Source: Lachnoclostridium sp. UBA5890 (GTDB lineage: Bacteria > Bacillota > Clostridia > Lachnospirales > Lachnospiraceae). Taken from it: a DNA stretch of 59,871 nt. Of this stretch, positions 1-9,551 are shown one piece after another. Position numbers and translations under genes: made by a program. Every line of letters starts with the position of its first letter. Position 1 is the first letter of the stretch. Location of the stretch: contig DJEU01000066.1 in assembly GCA_002431395.1 (NCBI GenBank), positions 47,705 to 107,575 of the forward strand. Direction: 5' to 3'. The notes under the pieces are model-generated. The model was given only the letters and a program-made list of their open reading frames with translations. It ran no database searches and was not told where the DNA came from.

Positions 1-10
1 GCGAAGAGTG

Positions 11-34
11 CGTGTCGAGGGAGAACGAGACACG
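11..34 (+). promoter_or_regulatory. Hairpin just upstream of thrS
   Basis: CGTGTC (11-16) pairs with GACACG (29-34). It lies upstream of the thrS ribosome site (AAAGGAG, about 46-52). It could be the end of a leader structure; T-box leaders are common before thrS in Firmicutes, but too little upstream sequence is present to identify one. Confidence 0.35.
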
Positions 35-61
35 ACTGTCATAGAAAGGAGATTGTAGAGA

Positions 62-2020
62 ATGAAAATCACATTGAAAGATGGTTCCTGTAAAGAATAT
101 GCAGAACCAATGGCAATTATTGACATTGCAAAAGATATTAGCGAAGGACTTGCCCGCGTAGCCTGCGTGGCAGAACTCGATGGAGAAGTAGTAGATCTGA
201 GAACTGTTGTAGATGGAGAGCATGAATTAAACATTTTGACCTTTGACAGCGATGCCGGAAAGGCAGCATACCGCCACACTGCATCCCACGTGTTGGCACA
301 GGCAATCAAACGCCTGTATCCACAGGCAAAATGTGCGATCGGACCGGCGATCGAGGACGGCTTCTATTATGATTTTGATATGGAATCCCTTGACCGTGAG
401 GCACTTGACAAGATCGAAAAAGAGATGAAAAAGATCGTAAAAGAGGGAGCAGAACTGAAACGATTCACTCTTCCTCGTAACGAAGCGATTGAATTAATGA
501 AAAAACGTGAAGAGCCTTACAAAGTGGAATTGATCGAAGACCTTCCGGAAGATGCCGAGATTTCGTTCTATGAGCAGGGTGAATATGTGGACCTTTGTGC
601 CGGCCCTCATTTGATGAGTACCAAACCACTCAAAGCGATGAAATTGATTTCCTCCTCCGGCGCTTACTGGAGAGGAAATGAGAAAAATAAAATGTTGACC
701 CGTATTTACGGAACCGCATTTACAAAAAAAGCAGATTTGGATGCGCATTTGGAACATTTGGCTGACATCAAAAAACGCGACCACAATAAACTTGGACGTG
801 AGATGGAATTATTTACCACGGTAGATGTGATCGGACAGGGACTTCCGCTCATTATGCCAAACGGTGTGAAAATGATTCAGAGAATGCAGCGCTGGATCGA
901 GGATGAAGAGACCAGACGCGGCTATATGAGAACGAAGACTCCGCTTATGGCAAAATCCGATCTGTACAAGATTTCCGGACATTGGGATCATTACAAAGAA
1001 GGAATGTTCGTCCTTGGCGACGAGGACAAGGACAAAGAGGTATTTGCGCTTCGACCGATGACCTGTCCGTTCCAGTATTATGTATACAAAGCAAGCCAGA
1101 AATCCTATCGCGATCTTCCTTGCCGCTATGGCGAGACTTCGACCTTGTTCCGTAACGAGGATTCGGGTGAAATGCACGGCTTGACACGTGTTCGTCAGTT
1201 TACGATTTCCGAGGGACATTTGATCGTCCGCCCGGATCAGATGGTAAAAGAATTTAAAGATTGTATCGCGTTGGCGCAGTATTGCCTGCAGACACTTGGT
1301 TTGGAAGAAGATGTAACCTATCATTTGTCCAAATGGGATCCGGAAAATCCGGAAAAATATATCGGCGAGCCGGAAGTTTGGAATGAGACAGAGGAAGACA
1401 TCCGAAATATTCTGAACGAATTGAACATTCCATTTACCGAGGATGTCGGAGAGGCTGCGTTCTACGGACCAAAAGTAGACATTAACGCCAAAAACGTATA
1501 TGGAAAAGAAGATACCATGATCACAATTCAGTGGGATGCCCTTCTTGCCGAGCAGTTTGACATGTATTATATTGATGAGAAAGGCGACAAAGTTCGTCCT
1601 TACATCATTCACAGAACTTCGATCGGATGCTACGAGAGAACATTGGCATGGCTGATCGAGAAATACGCAGGAATGTTCCCAACATGGCTTTGCCCGGAGC
1701 AGGTTCGCGTGCTTCCTATTTCTGAGAAATATGCGGATTATGCAAATTCGGTTTGTGAAAAATTGACAGCCAATGGCGTCGATGCGACAGTGGATAATCG
1801 ATCCGAAAAGATCGGATTTAAAATCCGAGAAGCACGTTTGCACCGCATTCCGTACATGCTCATCGTAGGCCAGAAAGAGCAGGAGGAAAATAAGGTATCA
1901 CTTCGAAGCCGCTACAAAGGCGACGAGGGCCAGGTGGCATTGGATGACTTTATTGCAGATATCACAGAAGAGATCCGCACCAAGGAGATCCGCAAGATTG
2001 AAGTAAGTGAAGAAAAATAA
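62..2020 (+). CDS. thrS: Threonine--tRNA ligase
   Basis: Cytoplasmic class II synthetase that charges tRNA-Thr. The 652 residues match the usual full-length form. An N-terminal TGS domain (about 1-61) is followed by the editing domain with HTASH (72-76) and C179/H183, then the catalytic core. The core zinc ligands are visible as C335 (in PMTCP), H386 and H517, matching the Cys-His-His set known in E. coli ThrRS. The motif reads PMTCP rather than the commoner PMNCP. An anticodon-binding domain forms the C-terminus. The ATG at 62 has AAAGGAG about 9 nt upstream. Confidence 0.97.
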   Translation: MKITLKDGSCKEYAEPMAIIDIAKDISEGLARVACVAELDGEVVDLRTVVDGEHELNILTFDSDAGKAAYRHTASHVLAQAIKRLYPQAKCAIGPAIEDGFYYDFDMESLDREALDKIEKEMKKIVKEGAELKRFTLPRNEAIELMKKREEPYKVELIEDLPEDAEISFYEQGEYVDLCAGPHLMSTKPLKAMKLISSSGAYWRGNEKNKMLTRIYGTAFTKKADLDAHLEHLADIKKRDHNKLGREMELFTTVDVIGQGLPLIMPNGVKMIQRMQRWIEDEETRRGYMRTKTPLMAKSDLYKISGHWDHYKEGMFVLGDEDKDKEVFALRPMTCPFQYYVYKASQKSYRDLPCRYGETSTLFRNEDSGEMHGLTRVRQFTISEGHLIVRPDQMVKEFKDCIALAQYCLQTLGLEEDVTYHLSKWDPENPEKYIGEPEVWNETEEDIRNILNELNIPFTEDVGEAAFYGPKVDINAKNVYGKEDTMITIQWDALLAEQFDMYYIDEKGDKVRPYIIHRTSIGCYERTLAWLIEKYAGMFPTWLCPEQVRVLPISEKYADYANSVCEKLTANGVDATVDNRSEKIGFKIREARLHRIPYMLIVGQKEQEENKVSLRSRYKGDEGQVALDDFIADITEEIRTKEIRKIEVSEEK

Positions 2021-2038
2021 TCGGAGAGGGAGGACTCT

Positions 2039-2428
2039 ATGGAGACAAAAAAGATAAATGGAAAAGCGGTCGTATCGCTGATCCTTTCCTGCCTTTCTGT
2101 GCTGTGTTGTTTTGCCTGGTACCTTGCCATCATTGTTGGAATGATTGGCGTGGTACTGGGAATTATCGCATATCGTGAGTCGGAAGGCGGCCAGCGGGAT
2201 CTGGCAATTGCTGGAATTATTGTGGGGGCAGTCGGAATGTCACTTGGAATTGTTTCGGCGGTGCTTTATATCATGCTCACAAGCGGCCCGGCAGACAGCC
2301 TTCAGACGACACCGGTATCCCCATCCGCGATCGGAGTGCCGTCAGCAAGCCCGGAACCATCCGGATTTCCGGATGACGGCAGTGGCTCAGCAATGTTTGC
2401 GTTGCGCAGACTGTGGATGTGGTTTTAA
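2039..2428 (+). CDS. Small DUF4190-like membrane protein
   Basis: 129 residues with two hydrophobic segments (about 10-45 and 58-82) separated by a short YRESEGGQRDLA loop, then a polar Ser/Pro-rich tail. The pattern resembles the DUF4190 family of small membrane proteins, whose role is unknown. GGAGAGGGAGG (2022-2032) precedes the ATG. It begins 18 nt after thrS and may be co-transcribed. The next gene encodes a similar protein, so the pair may be a local duplication. Confidence 0.7.
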   Translation: METKKINGKAVVSLILSCLSVLCCFAWYLAIIVGMIGVVLGIIAYRESEGGQRDLAIAGIIVGAVGMSLGIVSAVLYIMLTSGPADSLQTTPVSPSAIGVPSASPEPSGFPDDGSGSAMFALRRLWMWF

Positions 2429-2446
2429 AATAGAAGGAGGAAAATT

Positions 2447-2842
2447 ATGGAAGAAAATGAACAGAGCACCGTTGTGCAGAGCCAGAAGAAAGGCTTTGGA
2501 ATCGCAGGACTTATCCTCGGAATCCTTTCCATTCTCTGCTGTATGTGCATGGGCGCAGGTCTGATCTTTTGTATCATTGGTGGAATCTTCTCTATCATTA
2601 GCGTGGTAAAGGGAAGTGGAACCGGAAGAACACTCGGAATTATTGGCCTTGTACTGAATATTTTGGGGCTTCTTTTGAATGCATTTATGATCATTTCCTT
2701 TGCGATGATGATCGATTGGTCTCACGTTACATTGGAAAATCTGCAATCCATCAATAACATTGATGCGAACAATGAAACTGAAGTAATGCAGTGGATGCAG
2801 CAGTTTTTCCGCGTTGACATTTCATCGTATACGACGTATTAA
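2447..2842 (+). CDS. Small DUF4190-like membrane protein
   Basis: 131 residues. A short charged N-terminus (MEENEQST) is followed by two hydrophobic stretches (about 17-52 and 60-92) with a SGTGRTLGIIGLVL loop typical of DUF4190-like proteins. It resembles the preceding gene in layout and starts 18 nt after it behind GGAGGAAA. The function is unknown. A miniature mobile element has inserted just after its stop. Confidence 0.7.
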   Translation: MEENEQSTVVQSQKKGFGIAGLILGILSILCCMCMGAGLIFCIIGGIFSIISVVKGSGTGRTLGIIGLVLNILGLLLNAFMIISFAMMIDWSHVTLENLQSINNIDANNETEVMQWMQQFFRVDISSYTTY

Positions 2843-2855
2843 TATTAATAACAAA

Positions 2856-3045
2856 GTAACTATTCAGGATCACTGTATGGAAATCAATGGATCGTCGTGC
2901 TTGCACGTAAGAGACGTTGATTTCCATACAGAGATCCTAATAGGGCTCCCCTCCACATATGAGCATTTTTAGCCTTGTCAAAGGCGGGAAAAGAGCACGA
3001 AGTGTTCGAAATGTGAATGTGTGGGAGGGGCGCCTGAATAGTTAC
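2856..3045. mobile_element. IS66-type miniature inverted-repeat element
   Basis: A 190-bp non-coding unit with perfect 13-bp terminal inverted repeats, GTAACTATTCAGG (2856-2868) and CCTGAATAGTTAC (3033-3045). It is flanked on both sides by ATAACAAA (2848-2855 and 3046-3053), an 8-bp target duplication. Ends beginning GTAA and 8-bp duplications are known traits of the IS66 family, so this is best read as a non-autonomous derivative. Inside is a long hairpin: AGGATC (2866-2871) with GATCCT (2933-2938), TGTATGGAAATCAA (2874-2887) with its complement (2917-2930), and CGTGC-TT-GCACG at the tip. Confidence 0.85.
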
Positions 3046-3050
3046 ATAAC

Positions 3051-3080
3051 AAAAACGGCGGCTCTCACAGGAGAGCCGCT
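3051..3080 (-). terminator. Terminator of the DUF2752 gene
   Basis: GCGGCTCTC (3058-3066), loop ACAG and GAGAGCCGC (3071-3079) form a perfect stem. Read on the minus strand it is followed by a T run (complement of A3051-3055). The stop codon of the minus-strand gene lies inside the stem. Confidence 0.8.
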
Positions 3081-3505
3081 ATTATTTTAACGATCCATTG
3101 TACCAAAATGAGAATGATTGCCACATAAACATACTCCAGCCGAAAGGAAAGAGCGTGAAACCGCAGGTTTGTTTTCTTGCGGAGAATCCGGTCCAGCGTC
3201 TGCGTCACCATAAAAATGACATAGAGCAGAAAGCAGAACGGAACGACCGGATGATACAAGAACGAATGAATCAGGTCGCCTTTTAAAAGGGAGACAAAGG
3301 CACGCGTCCCGCCGCATCCCGGACAGGGAAGGCCGGTGACAAAATGAAACAGGCAGGGAGGCAGCCATTGGGTCGGATGAATCCACCCCATATTGTAAAA
3401 AAATGCCAATACGACAAACGGCAGCAGAAGAAGCCAGCCGAGAAGAAAAAGGATATCATTGGCAGTAAATTTTTTTGTGGTTAGTTGTTTGTATAATGCG
3501 GGCAT
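3065..3505 (-). CDS. DUF2752 membrane protein
   Basis: 146 residues encoded on the opposite strand to its neighbours. It has three hydrophobic segments (about 18-42, 83-105 and 120-145) and the signature PCPGCGGTRA, which marks the DUF2752 family of small membrane proteins of unknown function. The ATG at 3505 is preceded by GGAG on the minus strand. It ends in a strong terminator. Confidence 0.8.
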   Translation of the reverse strand: MPALYKQLTTKKFTANDILFLLGWLLLLPFVVLAFFYNMGWIHPTQWLPPCLFHFVTGLPCPGCGGTRAFVSLLKGDLIHSFLYHPVVPFCFLLYVIFMVTQTLDRILRKKTNLRFHALSFRLEYVYVAIILILVQWIVKIIAALL

Positions 3506-3557
3506 GAGTTCATCTCCGGATAGTGTTTTTTTATTATCATAGCGATAATGTTTGGAA

Positions 3558-3586
3558 TTGTCAAGAAATGGCGGTTATGTTATAAT
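3558..3586 (+). promoter_or_regulatory. Sigma-70-type promoter for LRR gene pair
   Basis: TTGTCA (3558-3563), a 17-bp spacer and TATAAT (3581-3586). It lies 66 bp upstream of the first LRR gene, which gives a short 5' leader. Confidence 0.75.
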
Positions 3587-3651
3587 GGAATAGACACATG
3601 AGAAAAAAGAGAATGTAGAGCACGTAATGTGAAAGAAATGGAGGAATCTAT

Positions 3652-6444
3652 ATGATTAAAATTGGACTACGTAAACTGGGACTTGGAATATTGTTATTTG
3701 GAATGGCTGTAGGCTGTTATGCGGTTTCGCCCGTAAAAGCGGCAGAAACGGATGTGACGATCGATGGCACGAATTTTCAGGATTCCACATTTCAGGAATA
3801 TGTTAAAAGTAACTTTGATACAGATGGTGATGGAAGTTTGTCAGAAAGTGAGCGAAACGCAGTAATGGAAATCGTTGTGAATGTTAACGACAGCAGTCAA
3901 ACCAAAATCACCTCACTTGCAGGAATCGAGTATTTCCCCAATTTAACGATATTAGAATGCGAAAACAACAGTCTGATCAGCTTGGATGTGACAAAAAATG
4001 TAAAATTGCAGAAATTAAATTGTTCGTATAATCAATTGACCGACTTAGATATAAGTCATAATACGCAATTGACAGAATTATCCTGTGCACGTAATAAACT
4101 GAAGAAGCTGGATGTGACGGAAAATACCCAGCTGCAGAAATTATGGCTTTACGGCAATCAAATCTCAAGTATTGATCTGAGTAAGAATACAGAAGTGTTG
4201 GATTTGTTGTGTGGAGGAAATGAACTGACGACCTTGGATTTGAGCGAGAATAAGAACTTAACCAGAGTGAGTTGTTATAATAATCAATTGACAAATCTGG
4301 ATCTCAGGGATATGCAAAAATTGACTACCTTGAATTGCTATAGCAATAACCTGACAAGTTTGGATATAAGCGGAGATGCTGAATTAAGGGAGGTGGAGTG
4401 TTATAAGAATAGTCTGACAAGTCTGGATGTCAGTAATATGCCAAAACTGACTACACTGAGGTGCTATTACAATAACCTGACAGATTTGGATATAAGCGGA
4501 GATACTGCCTTACAAAAATTGGAGTGTTATAAGAATAAGTTGACAAGTCTGGATGTTAGTAATATGCCAAAGCTGACCACCTTAAATTGCGACGACAATA
4601 ACCTGTCAGATTTGGAAGTAAGCAGAAATGATTTATTACAAACACTGACATGCTCTGGGAACAACTTGACAAGTCTGGATACGAGTGGTAATCCGGCATT
4701 AACCATGTTATCATGTGGTGAAAATCAGTTCAAAGAACTGAACCTGAGTCAAAATACAAAGTTGGATACATTGCATTGCAATGGTGATGGATTAACGAGT
4801 CTTGATCTCAGCAATAATCCGAACTTAACGCTGTTAGGTTGTTCAAGTAATCAGTTGGAAACATTGGAGTTAAGCAGTAATACGAAACTTGAGGGGTTGT
4901 ATTGTTATGATAATCGTTTGATAAGTTTGGATGTCACTGCCCATACGCAGTTGAAAGAATTGAAGTGTTATAATAACCAATTGACAAGTCTTGACGTGAG
5001 TAATAATCCGAACCTGTACCTACTGGATTGCAGTGATAATAAGATTTTCGGTCTGGATCTCAGCTCAAATTTGAAGCTGGGGTCATTGAAATTTGACAAT
5101 ACTCCGATAATGGCATTAAAAGTATCGTCGTCTCGTTCCGATAGATCTTTCCAATGTAAGGCGAATCTGACAGATACCGTTGAGATAAATATGGCACAAC
5201 TTCCCGGCTGGGACCCAGAGAGTATATCTGATAATATAACAGGTGCAACAGTAGTAGATGATGTTTTGGTGTTTAATCCATTGGCAAATGAAGTCACGTA
5301 TACTTATGACTGTGGATACAATTGTACACTGACGGTAAATTTAGAGATTACCTTGAATGCATATCAGGTAAAATATGAATTAGATGGTGGAACCAATGCA
5401 GCAACGAATCCGTCAACTTACTATCCGGTTTCGGTAGCAACCGCATTGCAGGATCCGGTAAAAGAGGGCTATACCTTTGATGGCTGGTATAAGGATGCAG
5501 CATATACATTAAGAGTAACAGAGATACCAAAGGGACACGTTGGGGATATGACATTTTATGCGAAATGGACAAAGGTATCGGAGCCGGATCCGGTAACGCC
5601 AAGCCCAACTCCGACAACGCCAGCCACATCAAGTCCGGCCCCGACGACACCGGTCACGCCAAGTCCGGCCCCGACGACACCGACTACATCAAGTCCGGCC
5701 CCGACGACACCGGTAACATCAAGTCCGGCCCCGACGACACCGGCTACGCCAAGTCCGGCACCGACAACCCCGGCCACGCCAAGTCCGGTCCCGACAACAC
5801 CGGCCACGCCAAGTCCGGCCCCGACGACACCGGTAACATCAAGTCCAGCACCGACGACACCGGCTACGCCAAGTCCGGTAACAACTCCGACGACAACCCC
5901 GGCACAGAGTACAACGCCTGCTCCAACGCAGCAGCCAACGGCAGCACCGACACAGCAACCTGCAGAGGAGGTGAAAAAAGAAGAAACATTCCTGAAAGAC
6001 AGTCAGGGAGCGATGTTTAAGGTGACAAATGCGGATTCGGAAAATCCGGAAGTGTGTTACGAGGCACCGGCGAAAAATGCCAAAGGAAAGATAAAAGTTC
6101 CTGCTGTTGTGAAAGTGAATGGAGTGACCTATCAAGTGACATCTATTTCCAGCAAGGCATTTATGAAAAATAATAAAGTTACCAAGATTATCATTGGAAA
6201 GAATGTTACAAAAATTGGGAAAAAGGCGTTTTCAAAATGTAAGAAGCTGAAGCTGCTTGTCATTAAGTCACGTAAGCTGAAGATAAAAAATGTTGCAAAA
6301 GACGCATTCAAAGGCATTACCAAGAAAACGACAGTAAAAGTACCAAAATCGAAGATGAAGGAATATCGAAAACTACTACGGAAAAAAGGACTAGGCACTA
6401 AAGTAAAAGCTATAAAACGAGTTTATAGTTCACAGGAAGTGTAG
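3652..6444 (+). CDS. Secreted LRR / InlB_B / BspA-like surface protein
   Basis: 930 residues. A signal peptide (1-30) is followed by an EF-hand-like stretch with DTDGDG (about 58-63). About twenty leucine-rich units of the type L-x-C-x-x-N-x-L-x-x-L-D-V follow (about 88-500), then one InlB_B (Listeria-Bacteroides) repeat (about 570-640) with YELDGG and FDGWY. A long P/T/S linker built from near-identical PAPTTP units comes next (about 641-770). The last 150 residues are lysine-rich and LRR_5/BspA-like with IGKKAFSKCKKLK. No LPXTG motif is visible. Such proteins are extracellular adhesins or ligand binders. GGAGG precedes the ATG. It is the first of two tandem paralogs and shares its promoter region. 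Confidence 0.88.
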   Translation: MIKIGLRKLGLGILLFGMAVGCYAVSPVKAAETDVTIDGTNFQDSTFQEYVKSNFDTDGDGSLSESERNAVMEIVVNVNDSSQTKITSLAGIEYFPNLTILECENNSLISLDVTKNVKLQKLNCSYNQLTDLDISHNTQLTELSCARNKLKKLDVTENTQLQKLWLYGNQISSIDLSKNTEVLDLLCGGNELTTLDLSENKNLTRVSCYNNQLTNLDLRDMQKLTTLNCYSNNLTSLDISGDAELREVECYKNSLTSLDVSNMPKLTTLRCYYNNLTDLDISGDTALQKLECYKNKLTSLDVSNMPKLTTLNCDDNNLSDLEVSRNDLLQTLTCSGNNLTSLDTSGNPALTMLSCGENQFKELNLSQNTKLDTLHCNGDGLTSLDLSNNPNLTLLGCSSNQLETLELSSNTKLEGLYCYDNRLISLDVTAHTQLKELKCYNNQLTSLDVSNNPNLYLLDCSDNKIFGLDLSSNLKLGSLKFDNTPIMALKVSSSRSDRSFQCKANLTDTVEINMAQLPGWDPESISDNITGATVVDDVLVFNPLANEVTYTYDCGYNCTLTVNLEITLNAYQVKYELDGGTNAATNPSTYYPVSVATALQDPVKEGYTFDGWYKDAAYTLRVTEIPKGHVGDMTFYAKWTKVSEPDPVTPSPTPTTPATSSPAPTTPVTPSPAPTTPTTSSPAPTTPVTSSPAPTTPATPSPAPTTPATPSPVPTTPATPSPAPTTPVTSSPAPTTPATPSPVTTPTTTPAQSTTPAPTQQPTAAPTQQPAEEVKKEETFLKDSQGAMFKVTNADSENPEVCYEAPAKNAKGKIKVPAVVKVNGVTYQVTSISSKAFMKNNKVTKIIIGKNVTKIGKKAFSKCKKLKLLVIKSRKLKIKNVAKDAFKGITKKTTVKVPKSKMKEYRKLLRKKGLGTKVKAIKRVYSSQEV

Positions 6445-6488
6445 TAATTAAGAAAAATGCTACAAGTGAAAGAAATGGAGGAATCAAT

Positions 6489-8915
6489 ATGATTAAAATT
6501 GGACTACGTAAACTAGGGCTGGGGATATTGTTATTTGGAATGACAATATGCTGTTATACGGCTCCCACGACAGCAAAGGCAGCAGAAGCATCGGATGTAC
6601 CGATCAATGCTACGACATTTCAGGATGCCACATTTCTGGAAGATGTTGGAAAATTTGACAAAAACGGCGATGGGATTTTGTCAGAAAGTGAGAGAAACGC
6701 AGTAACGGAAATCATTGTGAACGGTCGAGAGAGCGGTCGAACAAAAATCACCTCTCTTGCAGGAATCGAGTATTTTCCCAAATTAACCAAATTAGACTGT
6801 AGAAACAATCAACTGACGGAATTGGATGTGAGCAAAAATACAGATCTGCAAACGTTATTTTTTTACGAAAATCAGATTGAAAGTATTGATCTGAGTAAGA
6901 ATACGGAGTTGCTGGAGCTGGACTGTGGAAATAATCCGCTGACGAGCTTAGATGTAAGTCAGAATACGAAATTAGAAAGTTTGCATTGTTATAATGCGGC
7001 ACAATTGACAGCTTTGGATGTCAGTAATAAGCCAAATCTGACTACACTGGAGTGCTTTAGCAATAACCTGACGAGTTTAAATCTAAGCGGAGATACTGCA
7101 TTAGAAACACTAGACTGCCAACAGAACCAACTGACAAGTCTGGATATAGGTGACAGTTCGAAATTAACCGACTTATCATGTAGTCAAAATGGAATCACAG
7201 AACTGGATCTGAGTCGAAATACGCAGCTGCAGAAATTATATTGCGCAAATAATAGTTTAACGACTCTGGATGTCAGCAATAATCCGGATATAACGAGTTT
7301 GGATTGTGGAAATAACAAGTTGACAACACTGGAGATAAAAGCGAATACAAAACTTGACTATTTGCGTTGTGTATATAACCGTTTGACAAGTCTGGATGTC
7401 AGTGCCAATACGGCATTGCAAGGTTTATATACTTCACATAATAAGGACATCAAGAGCCTTGATGTGAGTAAGAATCTGGACTTGATAAATTTGGTTTGTG
7501 AAAATAATGGATTGACAAGTCTGGATGTCAGTGCCAATACAAGCTTGTATATGTTACAATGTTCTAATAATCAATTGAAAAGTCTTGATGTGAGTAAGAA
7601 TCTGTATCTTGACACGTTGCAGTGTAACGATAATGAGATTGATGGTCTGGATATCAGACAAAATACAAGCTTGTCTACCATGGATTTTTACAATAATCCG
7701 ATCAAGGTATTAAAAGTAACAGACAAGTATTCGAATAGAAATTTGGAAGCCAGTATTATGATGTACGATACCGTTGAGATCGATATGGGACAGATTTCCG
7801 GCTGGGACGTAAAAAGTATATCAAATATAACCGGCGCAACATTAGCAGACAATGTTTTGGTATTTGATCCAATGGCAGAAGAAGTTACTTACACTTATGA
7901 CTGCGGATACAATTGTATCATGACTGTATATTTGTATATTAGATTGAATCAGTATCAGATAACCTATGAGTTAAATGGTGGAACCAATGCGGCAGCAAAC
8001 CCGGCATCCTATTATCCGCTTCCGACAGCAACTGCATTGCACGATCCGGTAAAAGAGGGCTATATCTTTGGAGGCTGGTATGAGGATACGGCATTTACAT
8101 CAAGGATAACTGAGATACCGAAGGGACATGTTGGAAATATGACACTCTATGCAAAATGGTCAGAAGTGCCTAAGCCGAGTCCAAGTCCGGCAGCACCAAG
8201 TCCGACACCGACGACCCCGGCGGTCCCAAGTCCTACCCCGACGACCCCAGCGGCTCCAAGTCCAACACCGACGACCCCGGCAGTACCAAGCCCAACACCA
8301 ACGACCCCGGCGGTCCCAAGTCCGACACCGACAACTCCGGCAGCACCAAGCCCGGCGGCAACCCCGGCACAGAGTACAACACCTGCCCCAACGCAGCAGC
8401 CGACGGCGACACCGGTCAGCACGAAAGCACCGGTAGAGGACGTGAAAGAAGAAGGAACATTTATTAAAGACAGTCAGGGATCGACGTTCAAGATAACGAA
8501 TGCCGATTCGGAAAATCCGGAAGTGCAGTATGAGGCACCTGCGAAAAATGCCAAGGGAAAAGTAAAAGTTCCGGCATTTGTGAAAGTGAATGGAGTGACC
8601 TACCAAGTGACCTCTGTTTCCGATAAAGCATTTAAGGGAAATAATAAAGTTACCAAGATCATAATCGGAAAGAATGTTACAAAAATTGGGAAAAAGGCGT
8701 TTTCCAAATGTAAGAAACTGAAATTGCTTGTTATTAAGAGCAGGAAGCTGAAAGCAAAGAATGTTGCGAAGAACGCATTCAAAGGCATTACCAAGAAAAC
8801 GATAGTGAAAGTACCAAAATCGAAGATTAAGGAATATCGGAAGTTGCTGCGGAAAAAAGGCCTCAGCAGTAAAGTGAAAGCCATAAAACGAGTTTATAGT
8901 TCGCAGGAAGTATAG
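6489..8915 (+). CDS. Secreted LRR / InlB_B / BspA-like surface protein, paralog
   Basis: 808 residues with the same architecture as the preceding protein. It has a nearly identical signal peptide (MIKIGLRKLGLGILLFGM), an EF-hand-like DKNGDG, fewer LRR units (about 80-430), one InlB_B repeat (about 487-557), a P/T/S linker and the same lysine-rich BspA-like C-terminus ending KAIKRVYSSQEV. The 5' flank, including AAATGGAGGAATC, is also duplicated, so a tandem duplication followed by divergence of the LRR array is the simple explanation. It starts 44 nt after its neighbour without an obvious terminator between them, suggesting an operon. Confidence 0.88.
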   Translation: MIKIGLRKLGLGILLFGMTICCYTAPTTAKAAEASDVPINATTFQDATFLEDVGKFDKNGDGILSESERNAVTEIIVNGRESGRTKITSLAGIEYFPKLTKLDCRNNQLTELDVSKNTDLQTLFFYENQIESIDLSKNTELLELDCGNNPLTSLDVSQNTKLESLHCYNAAQLTALDVSNKPNLTTLECFSNNLTSLNLSGDTALETLDCQQNQLTSLDIGDSSKLTDLSCSQNGITELDLSRNTQLQKLYCANNSLTTLDVSNNPDITSLDCGNNKLTTLEIKANTKLDYLRCVYNRLTSLDVSANTALQGLYTSHNKDIKSLDVSKNLDLINLVCENNGLTSLDVSANTSLYMLQCSNNQLKSLDVSKNLYLDTLQCNDNEIDGLDIRQNTSLSTMDFYNNPIKVLKVTDKYSNRNLEASIMMYDTVEIDMGQISGWDVKSISNITGATLADNVLVFDPMAEEVTYTYDCGYNCIMTVYLYIRLNQYQITYELNGGTNAAANPASYYPLPTATALHDPVKEGYIFGGWYEDTAFTSRITEIPKGHVGNMTLYAKWSEVPKPSPSPAAPSPTPTTPAVPSPTPTTPAAPSPTPTTPAVPSPTPTTPAVPSPTPTTPAAPSPAATPAQSTTPAPTQQPTATPVSTKAPVEDVKEEGTFIKDSQGSTFKITNADSENPEVQYEAPAKNAKGKVKVPAFVKVNGVTYQVTSVSDKAFKGNNKVTKIIIGKNVTKIGKKAFSKCKKLKLLVIKSRKLKAKNVAKNAFKGITKKTIVKVPKSKIKEYRKLLRKKGLSSKVKAIKRVYSSQEV

Positions 8916-9133
8916 CAATTAAGAAGAATAGAACCGTCTTATTGCATAAATTTCGATATTTATAAATCACACTGCTTCGCAGTGAGGGGTTGTCGCACTA
9001 AGTGATTAGTGTGGCAGCCCTTTCTAATGCCAACTGCGTCCTGCCGCCGAGGCGAAGCCGAGGGGCGCTGCTTTGTCAAGGGGGCACTGCCTTTCTAGCA
9101 TTACGGTCAAATCCTAGGTTTTTCTTCTATTTG

Positions 9134-9307
9134 TACCGTAAATCCCCCTCTCTTTTTACCATTTTTTTACAACTTTTATTTTTTTACGGTATTTTGCCTT
9201 GTTTCACGCAGAATAATACCGTAATAATTTCCACTTTTTTACAGCCACTTCCTATTATTTACAAATTTTACGGTAAAACCGCGTTCTGTAAAAAATTTTT
9301 ACCGTAA
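9134..9307. repeat. Five TACCGTAA sites in alternating orientation
   Basis: TACCGTAA lies at 9134, 9217 and 9300, and TTACGGTA at 9184 and 9268. Copies alternate in strand and recur with an ~83-bp period, suggesting a degenerate tandem repeat or a regulator-binding array in a T-rich background. Confidence 0.55.
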
Positions 9308-9551
9308 TTCTTTTTGAGTGACTTCCCCCCATGCAGACAGTTATGCAATTGCGACTTATTCTTCTCCTAAAAATATCGATTTATAACGTCCGATAGTAGG
9401 TTCCTGTCACTTGTCAGAACATAAGTGTATACTTTGTCATACAAATTTTCTAATATAATGAAGCATGCTGATGCATGCGCAGGTCATCAAGCTTCGCTTG
9501 GTGACATAATATATTCTATTTTTACACTTTTGTTATTATAGAAAAAATAAA

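Noticed and set aside
809..1843. 344-codon ORF on the minus strand
   Set aside because: It lies wholly within thrS on the opposite strand, and the protein shows no family features.
5575..5960. Tandem DNA repeats in LRR genes as a CRISPR or minisatellite locus
   Set aside because: They are in frame and encode the P/T/S-rich linker of a secreted protein.
9002..9307. 101-codon ORF
   Set aside because: No ribosome site, odd composition, and it overlaps the TACCGTAA repeats.
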